From Gemmatimonadales bacterium (GTDB lineage Bacteria > Gemmatimonadota > Gemmatimonadetes > Gemmatimonadales > GWC2-71-9), in assembly GCA_019637315.1 (NCBI GenBank), contig JAHBVU010000005.1, positions 1-64,000 on the forward strand: a DNA stretch of 64,000 bases. The letters are read 5' to 3'. A program made the position numbers and the translations under genes. This document shows positions 1-6,505 of this stretch, piece after piece. Numbering within the stretch: position 1 is the stretch's first letter; each line of letters opens with the position of its first letter. A model generated the notes under the pieces. It was not told the origin of the DNA, made no database searches, and saw only the letters and a list, made by a program, of their open reading frames with translations.

Positions 1-1692
1 CTCTCTGAATGCAATCTGGCTCAGATCTGGTGAGGGGGCCGCCGTCACGCCGTTCGGGAACTTGACCAGCACAGCCTCCCCGGCGCCATCGATTCCAATC
101 CGCTTGAGCACCAGGGTGTCACGCTCGAACTCGGTGAAGATCAGCTGCAGCCCGTCGGCAGTGAACGTCACGCTGGGCGGAATCTTGGCCGCGATGTCGG
201 CATAGACGAGAGGTTGCGCAGAGATGCCCGTCACACGCTGCTCGCTGCCAGCGGGACTGCGAAGCACCAGCTCGAACTCTCCCTCGTTGGAGAGCAGGGT
301 GCCGCGCTCGATGCCGTCGACGCCACGGACATATGCGATGGCGCCGCCGCTGGGCGCGATCGCGATACTGCCGTACTGCGCAGGTACTGCCGTGAGTCGC
401 TCCGCTGGTCCGCCGGGCTTGGCCATCCGATAGACGCCGCCGAGGCTGTCGTCCGACCAGGAGGCGTAGTAGAGGGCACCGCTGCGCGGGTCGAAAGTCG
501 GACTCGTCTCGTGCGCAGGCGAGCGGGTCAGGTTGCGGGCGACGCCCTTTGCATCCTGGAGCCAGAGGTCGCCCAGGGCTTCGAAGAGGATACCCTGGGG
601 CGTGCGGGTACCCCAGCGATGGGTGCGGGTCCTGGCAGTGCGGTCGGGTTCCTTGCTCGCGAATCGAAGCGTGGTCGATGCCTGGCGGTCGACTGCAGCA
701 CGAAACGGCACGATCGTTCGTTCGCCTGTCGTGACGTCAACGGCCACGATCTGGCCGCCGGTATTGAGAAAGAGGCGCTGTCCATCGGGGTGCCAGGCGA
801 TGGCGGGATACGGTCCATACCCGGTTCGGCTCGACTGTCGGTCGGGGTCGATTGCGCCAGGGAGAACCCGCTCGCGATGCGAGGACAGGTCGCGCACCAC
901 GATACGAGTGGTATCGATGTGGCGATTGAGATAGGCAAGCAGCTTGCCGTCGGGCGAGAGCGTCGGCGCAAAGGCGCCGCCCGGGCGCTGAATCAGCGTC
1001 GAGGTCCCCCCGGAACCGAGGTCGATCCGTTCGATCGTGCTGCCGCCGGCCGGTGTGAGGTACGGATTGAACCCGAACGGGTACACCGGGCGGGCGAGTC
1101 GCTCGAACAGGATGCCCGCACCGCCCGGCTCGAAGGCGCCGGCGTTGACGGTGCCGGGGCCGCGTGCCAGTAGCGTCGCGTTGCCTTGCAGGTCGATTCT
1201 CGAGAGGCCGCTGCCGTTGGCTGCGAGCAGGCTCTGGCCGTCGAGCGCCCAGACTGCGCGGTAGGTGTTGTCGCCCGGAGCGTACAAGCTGCGCAGTGAG
1301 CCACCCTGCCGGTCCATCAGCCAGATCCCGTGACTGCCGCTCCGGTCCGACGAGAACGCAATCGTCTGGCCATCGGGACTGTAGCGAGGCATCAGATTCC
1401 ATGACCGCCCGCTGGTCAGCTGGCGGGCAGCGCCACCCTCGATCGGCAGCTCGTAGATGTGACCCAGCAGGTCGAAGGCGAGGTGGCGACCGTCGGGCGA
1501 GACCGCGAGGCTCATCCACGTGCCCTCGGTTGCCTCGAAGGAGATAGCGTGGTCCGGGCCGGTCGGGGTCTCGACGCTCCAGCGGGGCTGCTGGGCGAGT
1601 GCGACGTCGGTGCCGAATGCGAGGGTCGCGGCAAGGCCCAGGAATACAGCGGCCATCCGGCGGGAGCTGGATCGTGCGATCAGCGGAATCAT
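1..1692 (-). CDS. TolB-like beta-propeller protein, C-terminus beyond window (probable amidohydrolase)
   Basis: The frame stays open for 564 codons from the ATG at 1692 to the window edge, so the C-terminus is missing. An N-terminal signal peptide (hydrophobic stretch ending ALAQ, about residues 1-31) points to export. Repeated SPDG-type PD40/TolB blades follow, for example LAVSPDGRHLAFDLLG and PRYSPDGQTIAFSSDRSG. The first blades match those of the two proteins encoded at 23840-30789 (shared G-T-W-x-S-L-x-V-S-P-D-G and FDLLG), so this is a third paralogue. Those proteins carry an amidohydrolase domain after the propeller. I infer one here, but the region is outside the window. It lies 94 bases downstream of the NAD(P)-binding gene. 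Confidence 0.85.
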   Translation of the reverse strand, partial: MIPLIARSSSRRMAAVFLGLAATLAFGTDVALAQQPRWSVETPTGPDHAISFEATEGTWMSLAVSPDGRHLAFDLLGHIYELPIEGGAARQLTSGRSWNLMPRYSPDGQTIAFSSDRSGSHGIWLMDRQGGSLRSLYAPGDNTYRAVWALDGQSLLAANGSGLSRIDLQGNATLLARGPGTVNAGAFEPGGAGILFERLARPVYPFGFNPYLTPAGGSTIERIDLGSGGTSTLIQRPGGAFAPTLSPDGKLLAYLNRHIDTTRIVVRDLSSHRERVLPGAIDPDRQSSRTGYGPYPAIAWHPDGQRLFLNTGGQIVAVDVTTGERTIVPFRAAVDRQASTTLRFASKEPDRTARTRTHRWGTRTPQGILFEALGDLWLQDAKGVARNLTRSPAHETSPTFDPRSGALYYASWSDDSLGGVYRMAKPGGPAERLTAVPAQYGSIAIAPSGGAIAYVRGVDGIERGTLLSNEGEFELVLRSPAGSEQRVTGISAQPLVYADIAAKIPPSVTFTADGLQLIFTEFERDTLVLKRIGIDGAGEAVLVKFPNGVTAAPSPDLSQIAFRE

Positions 1693-1786
1693 GGGGCTCT
1701 ATGTGATGGGAACCCTGATATGATCGCCTGTTTGCAGGGAAAAGTCGATCCGTGCCGCAACAGACGGCGTGACCGGTGGCGGCGCC

Positions 1787-2431
1787 CTAAGCGCTGATAT
1801 CGGGATTCTCGATTATCTGCACCCCGGGCCGATCCTCCACCGCTGCATCGACCAGTGCCCGGGCCACGTCGCGTACATGGACTGCCCGATACTTGCGCGG
1901 CAACGCCCACGCGAGCCGTGCAGCGATGGCCTCGCCCAGACGGAACTCGTTGCGGTCGCCCAGTAACAGGGACGGACGCACCACAGTAATCGACGGGAAG
2001 CCCAGGGCCAGGATTGCCTCCTCCAGCTCCCCTTTCACCCGGAGATAGAATGCTCGCGACGCGGGGCTGGCGCCCACGCTGCTCACCAGCAGGAGGTGGC
2101 GCGCGCCTGCCGCCCGGGCCAGCTCGGCCACCCGCACGGGATAACCAAAATCCACCTGTCGGAATCGTTCCCGGCTGCCAGCTTGTTTGATGGTGGTGCC
2201 CATGGCGCAGAACACGTGACTGGCCTGAAACACCCCGGGCCGCTCGTCGAGGCGCTCGAAGTCGATCAGGGCGGTCTGCAGCTTGGGATTCTGCAGGTCG
2301 TCCGGCAAGGGCCGACGGATTGCCGCAGTGACCCTCTCGAACTCGGGCCGGGCGACGAGTTGCTTCAGGATCTCACGGCCCACCAGCCCGGTGGCGCCGA
2401 TCACGACCGCGGAGTGAGACGCCAGTGCCAT
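1787..2431 (-). CDS. NAD(P)H-binding protein of the atypical SDR / TIP30-like family
   Basis: The product is about 214 residues. It opens with a Rossmann dinucleotide-binding loop, VVIGATGLVGREIL (GxxGxxG), near residue 10. Later motifs are VFCAMGTTIKQAG and LLVSSVGAS, then the YLRVKGELEEAI segment typical of atypical short-chain dehydrogenases of the HTATIP2/TIP30 and nucleoside-diphosphate-sugar epimerase type. It should bind NAD(P)H in the cytoplasm; the substrate cannot be read from sequence. I chose the ATG at 2431, which has GGGAG upstream, although an in-frame GTG at 2443 is possible. No operon partner is obvious. Confidence 0.75.
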   Translation of the reverse strand: MALASHSAVVIGATGLVGREILKQLVARPEFERVTAAIRRPLPDDLQNPKLQTALIDFERLDERPGVFQASHVFCAMGTTIKQAGSRERFRQVDFGYPVRVAELARAAGARHLLLVSSVGASPASRAFYLRVKGELEEAILALGFPSITVVRPSLLLGDRNEFRLGEAIAARLAWALPRKYRAVHVRDVARALVDAAVEDRPGVQIIENPDISA

Positions 2432-2512
2432 TGACACTCCCACTCCGCGATCAGTCGGGGTTACGCATCACGGCTGGCGGTCAACTCCCGGTTGGGTCCG
2501 CCCTGCCAGAGG

Positions 2513-3757
2513 TCACTGCGGAGCAAGTTTCCAAAGCTCACCGTTGGTCTGATCGGTCACCATATAGAGGGCACCGTCCGGACCTTGCTTGACGTCGCGA
2601 ATTCGCTGGCGGCGGTCGACCAGCAGGTGTTCCTCTCCGATGACACGGCCGTTGCTAAGCACGAGGCGCACCAGCCGCGCATCCCGCAAGCCACCTACGA
2701 ACAGGCTGCCCTGCCAGGCGGGGAAGGCGCTGCCGGTGTAGTACTCCATGCCGGAGGGGGCAATGACCGGATCCCAGTAATAGACAGGCTGCTCGGTGCC
2801 CTCATACGTGGTTCCCGCATCTGGCACCGGGCGACCGGAATACTCCCGACCATAGGTCGCGAGTGGCCAGCCGTAATTCTTCCCCTTCTCGACCAGGTTG
2901 AGTTCGTCGCCGCCCTGCGGACCGTGCTCGACTTCCCAGAGCCGACCTTCGCTGTCGAAGGTGGCGGACTGAATGTTGCGATGTCCGTAGCTCCAGATCT
3001 CCGGCAGCGCGCCCACCTGGCCGACGAACGGATTGTCGTCCGGTGCGCCGCCATCAGGCTTGATGCGCAGTACCTTGCCGAAGTGGCTGCCCAGGCTTTG
3101 TGCCTGCGGACGGGTCTGAATACTGGAGCGCTCGCCGGTGGTAACGTAGAGCATTCCATCCGGACCGAACGCCAGACGGGAGCCGTAGTGCATGTTGTTC
3201 TCGTAGGTGGGCATGGTCTGCAGAATGACCCGGACCCCCTCGACCTGACGACGGTCTTCCGACAGCACGCCCTTCGCAACGCTGGTGCCGTTTCCGCCCG
3301 TGCGCGGCTCGGTATAGCTCCAGTAGACCGTACGATCGGTCTCGAAGGTCGGGCTCAGCGCCACGTCGAGCAGCCCGCCCTGGCCTCGCGGATCGACCGC
3401 AGGAATGCCACCCAGCGGCTCGCCGATCACCCCGGCCGCGGAGACGATTCGCATCCGCCCGGGCTTTTCTGTGACCAGCAAGTCTCCCCCGGGTAGCGGC
3501 TCCACCGCCCAGGGGTGCTCGAGTCCGGTGGTAATCACCGTGACCGTGAAGGCGACGTTGGATGGCGCGGCGCAGGCTCGCGTCTGATCCGGGTACGCCG
3601 GTGGCCGGCCGGGCGCACTGCGCTCACGCGTTTCGAGCGGCGGACAGTCTCGACCGGCATCTGCGGCGGCCGCAGCTTCCTGGGGCTTCTGCGCGCAGGC
3701 GCTGCTCCCAAGGAGGAGAAAGACGGGTACAGTCGACAATGCTCGGAAGGTCTTCAT
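2513..3757 (-). CDS. PQQ-dependent sugar dehydrogenase family protein (soluble aldose/sorbosone dehydrogenase type)
   Basis: A 414-residue exported protein with a signal peptide ending near Cys21 (LLLGSSAC; the lipobox is imperfect, so it may be secreted or lipid-anchored). The GSDH propeller starts about residue 72 with LEHPWAVEPLPGGDLLVTEK. Family motifs follow: GQGGLLDVALSPTF, NNMHYGSRLAFGPDGMLYVT, YGHRNIQSATFD, EHGPQGGDELNLVEKGKNYG and PVIAPSGMEYYTG. Family members oxidise aldose sugars with PQQ in the periplasm, though many have unknown substrates. No PQQ biosynthesis genes are in the window. A second family member lies at 57188-58345. Confidence 0.88.
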   Translation of the reverse strand: MKTFRALSTVPVFLLLGSSACAQKPQEAAAAADAGRDCPPLETRERSAPGRPPAYPDQTRACAAPSNVAFTVTVITTGLEHPWAVEPLPGGDLLVTEKPGRMRIVSAAGVIGEPLGGIPAVDPRGQGGLLDVALSPTFETDRTVYWSYTEPRTGGNGTSVAKGVLSEDRRQVEGVRVILQTMPTYENNMHYGSRLAFGPDGMLYVTTGERSSIQTRPQAQSLGSHFGKVLRIKPDGGAPDDNPFVGQVGALPEIWSYGHRNIQSATFDSEGRLWEVEHGPQGGDELNLVEKGKNYGWPLATYGREYSGRPVPDAGTTYEGTEQPVYYWDPVIAPSGMEYYTGSAFPAWQGSLFVGGLRDARLVRLVLSNGRVIGEEHLLVDRRQRIRDVKQGPDGALYMVTDQTNGELWKLAPQ

Positions 3758-3908
3758 AGTCAGGCTCGCGGTTCGGGCATGGGGGACGGCGCTCTCTCCG
3801 TGAGACGCTCATTCGCAATCTCGGCCACACCTCCGCCATTATCCAGCCCCCACGGCGACCTATTATTGTGCTGGTCTCCCAGTGATATCACCCGAACAGG
3901 ACGTGCCC

Positions 3909-5507
3909 ATGGCCCGATTGCTCCTTCGCGCGCTGCTGATGGCTGTTTGTCTTGGGAGCCTGGATGGCGCCGGTCGGGTTCTCGCTCAGCAGTATGAGGT
4001 CGTGCTCCGCGGTGGCACGGTGGTCGATGGATCAGGGGGCCCCCGATTCCGGGCCGACGTCGCGTTGCAGGGTGACCGGATCGTCCGCGTGGCTCGGGAC
4101 GGGATTGCTCCGGGCAGCGGGCAGGTCGAGTTCGATGTGGCGGGACTCACGATCGCGCCGGGCTTCGTCGATCATCATGCGCACGTAGCAACCGATATCC
4201 ACAACCGTCCGCTGGCCGAGAACTTTCTGTTCCAGGGAATCACCACGCTGCTGACGCCGGTGCACAGCGGTGATACGCCATGGCCGCTCGGTGCGTATCT
4301 CGACCGGCTCCGGACAGCCCCGAACGTCGGGTACTTCGCGGGGCACACCTCGATTCGCCGGGCAGTGATGGGTCTTGCCAACCGCGCCCCGACGCCAGGG
4401 GAGCTGGAGCAGATGAAGGCGATGGTCGAGGCCAATATGCGTGACGGCGCGCTCGGCCTGAGCACCGGGCTCCTGTACGTGCCCGCCAACTACGCCCGAA
4501 TCGAAGAGGTGATCGAGCTGGCCAAGGTCGCGGCTCGGCATGGCGGGATCTACGTGACGCATATGCGCGATGAAGCCCGCGGCCTGCTGGTCTCGGTGCG
4601 GGAGACGATCCGCGTGGCCGAGGAGGCCCGAATCCCGGTGCAGATCAATCACCACAAGGCCGCGGGCGCCGGTCAGTTCGGTTGGACCCGCACCACGCTC
4701 GCCATGATCGACTCGGCGCGGGCCCGCGGCCTCGATGTCAAGCACGACGTCTATCCATATACTGCGGGCAGCACGCATTCGGGTGTGCTCTTTCCGGGCT
4801 GGGCGCTGGCCGGCGGCGTCGACTCACTCAGGGCTCGCGTCGACGATCCGCGGATTCGGCCCAAGCTCGAGGCCGAGATGCTGGAACGGATGCGGCTCGA
4901 CTGGGCCGGCGACGAGCTCGAGCGGATTCAGTTTCGCGTGCTGCCGTCCAACTCGGCGTACAACGGCAAGACCATGGCGGACCTGGCGCGCGATCGTGGC
5001 CTTGCGGTCAATGCCGTGAACGGGGTCCAGCTGGCCATCGAGTTGCAGCTGGCGGGAGGGTTCAGCGCCATCTATCACATGATGGATGAGGCCGACGTCG
5101 TCCGGGTGCTGCAGCATCCCTTTGCGATGATCGAAACCGACGGTGATTCGGTCGGCTACGGGCGCGGCTTTCCCCATCCGCGCAGCTATGGTGCCTTTCC
5201 GCGAGTCCTGGCCCGGTATGTTCGCGAGCAGAAGGTGCTCTCGCTCGAAGAGGCGATTCGGCGGATGACGTCGCTGTCGATGGAGCAGATCGGGCAGCGG
5301 GAGCGCGGCCTCGTCCGGGAAGGGTTGTTTGCGGACTTGGTGGTGTTCGACGCCGACCGTATTGCGGACCTGGCAACCTATCAGGATCCCCACCGGTTCT
5401 CGGTGGGCATGGTCCACATCTTCATCAACGGCGTCCCCGTCCTCCGCGACGGCTCACTCACAGGCGCCCTGCCTGGGCGCGTGCTTCGCGGTCCGGCCCG
5501 ACCTTGA
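3909..5507 (+). CDS. Exported amidohydrolase of the D-aminoacylase / N-acyl-D-amino-acid deacylase family
   Basis: About 532 residues. The start at 3909 (MARLLLRALLM) gives a good signal peptide ending near VLAQQ and has AGGA 7 bases upstream. An in-frame ATG at 3882 would only add a hydrophilic tail. The start of the catalytic domain reads VVLRGGTVVDGSG and GFVDHHAHVATD (metal-binding HxH). GALGLSTGLLYVPA, THMRDEARGLL, QINHHKAAG and KHDVYPYTAGST follow. All are typical of D-aminoacylases of the urease-like amidohydrolase superfamily, which hydrolyse N-acyl-D-amino acids or related amides. The substrate cannot be fixed by sequence. It is transcribed away from the sugar dehydrogenase gene. Confidence 0.87.
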   Translation: MARLLLRALLMAVCLGSLDGAGRVLAQQYEVVLRGGTVVDGSGGPRFRADVALQGDRIVRVARDGIAPGSGQVEFDVAGLTIAPGFVDHHAHVATDIHNRPLAENFLFQGITTLLTPVHSGDTPWPLGAYLDRLRTAPNVGYFAGHTSIRRAVMGLANRAPTPGELEQMKAMVEANMRDGALGLSTGLLYVPANYARIEEVIELAKVAARHGGIYVTHMRDEARGLLVSVRETIRVAEEARIPVQINHHKAAGAGQFGWTRTTLAMIDSARARGLDVKHDVYPYTAGSTHSGVLFPGWALAGGVDSLRARVDDPRIRPKLEAEMLERMRLDWAGDELERIQFRVLPSNSAYNGKTMADLARDRGLAVNAVNGVQLAIELQLAGGFSAIYHMMDEADVVRVLQHPFAMIETDGDSVGYGRGFPHPRSYGAFPRVLARYVREQKVLSLEEAIRRMTSLSMEQIGQRERGLVREGLFADLVVFDADRIADLATYQDPHRFSVGMVHIFINGVPVLRDGSLTGALPGRVLRGPARP

Positions 5508-5579
5508 CCGCGAAGTTTAGGATGTATCCCTGTTAGACACCGCAGCTATCGCGATGGTTGCCTGCCGCCCCAGCGCCAT

Positions 5580-5819
5580 TCAGGTACGGTCGAAACCTGG
5601 TGCCCGGGTCGCCTCGATGCCGTAGGCTTCCACGCAAGCCGGGCAGATGCAGGCCAACCCGGCCAGCTCGGGCGGAACCCGGCTGAGCAGACCTGCCGGA
5701 ATGGTGGCCCCGGTACACCAGCAGGGGTTGCCGGCCGTTTCGGGCCGAGCCATGACGCACTCGTTGCCGGACTGGCAGAGCGGGCAGAGCGAGGTGTCAG
5801 GCGAGTCTGGCGCGGTCAT
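5580..5819 (-). CDS. Small cysteine-rich CWC-family protein
   Basis: About 79 residues and rich in cysteine. Pairs are spaced as CPLCQSGNEC, then NPCWCTG (the CWC signature), then CICPACVEAYG at the end, as in the Cys_rich_CWC family. The arrangement suggests a small zinc-binding protein of unknown role; no catalytic residues are evident. The ATG at 5819 is preferred because AAGGTG sits just upstream; an ATG at 5831 in the same frame is the alternative. It diverges from the SARP-type promoter at 5857-5934. Confidence 0.7.
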   Translation of the reverse strand: MTAPDSPDTSLCPLCQSGNECVMARPETAGNPCWCTGATIPAGLLSRVPPELAGLACICPACVEAYGIEATRAPGFDRT

Positions 5820-5856
5820 GGTCACCTTCATCGGTACGATTGCATCGGTTCAGGGC

Positions 5857-5934
5857 GTAATCTGTCCTCGTAAGACGTTGCAGGTCAACGGGTTGCGGCG
5901 TCGTAAGCGGCCGGTAAGTGGGTCCGGGTAGACT
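5857..5934 (+). promoter_or_regulatory. Predicted SARP-type promoter with GTAA direct repeats (site 1)
   Basis: GTAA occurs in the same orientation at 5857, 5870, 5903 and 5914. The last two copies (CGTAAGCGG and GGTAAGTGG) are 11 bases apart, and 5870 to 5903 is three 11-base steps. A -10-like TAGACT at 5929-5934 starts 8 bases after the heptamer GTAAGTG (5914-5920). In streptomycete SARPs, heptamer repeats at 11-bp spacing with the last repeat 8 bp from the -10 box are the known operator layout. The gene pair starting at 5962 encodes such a regulator, so autoregulation is inferred. Confidence 0.6.
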
Positions 5935-5961
5935 GGTGGCAGAACGGAACCGGAAGCTGCG

Positions 5962-6483
5962 ATGATGACCGACGACAATAACGTGAGCCGCACCGGAAAC
6001 TTCCGCGCCGTCGTGCGCGTGGGCAAGACGGCGACAGAATACGTCCGCTCCGGCTCCGGCCGGCCGGTGGTTCTGCTGACTCGGACCGCGAGCCCGCTGT
6101 CGCTCTGGAACGCTGTGATCGAAGCGGTGGCGGCTCGTTACCGGCTGATCGCGCCCGATGTGACTCCGGGTGCCGAGGATTTCGCAGGCTGGCTGGGGCC
6201 GTTTCTCGATGGGCTCGGCCTCTGTCGAGTCTCGATTCTGGCCGATGGCCCGATGTCGGCGCCGGCGATCGGGTATGCCATGCTCGATCCGGACCGGGTC
6301 GAGCGGCTGATCGTCATCACGCCGGCCGCCTCGTCCGTCGCCGAGCCGCTGACGGACGCGCCGGGGTCGCCCATGATCATTGGGGAGGGCCGGCCGATCC
6401 CGACCATCGTGGATGACGTGCTTCAGTTCCTGGAGGGGCCGGTCATGGCGGCTGCCCGAGGTGTTCGGACTGCCGACGCGTGA
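5962..6483 (+). CDS. Alpha/beta-hydrolase-like protein, short and lacking the usual nucleophile
   Basis: The product is 173 residues. It shows early alpha/beta-hydrolase strands (VVLLTRTASPLSLWNAVI, then YRLIAPDVTPG) and the helix after the nucleophile elbow (AIGYAMLDPDRVERLIVI). The elbow itself reads LADGPMSAPA, where active homologues have G-x-S-x-G, so the catalytic serine appears to be Gly. The protein also ends before the lid and the catalytic histidine region. I infer a non-catalytic ligand-binding or partner protein. It lies 22 bases upstream of the SARP-type regulator and shares its promoter. A second ATG at 5965 is possible. Confidence 0.65.
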   Translation: MMTDDNNVSRTGNFRAVVRVGKTATEYVRSGSGRPVVLLTRTASPLSLWNAVIEAVAARYRLIAPDVTPGAEDFAGWLGPFLDGLGLCRVSILADGPMSAPAIGYAMLDPDRVERLIVITPAASSVAEPLTDAPGSPMIIGEGRPIPTIVDDVLQFLEGPVMAAARGVRTADA

Positions 6484-6505
6484 GCGGCCCGACCTGAGAT
6501 ACGAT

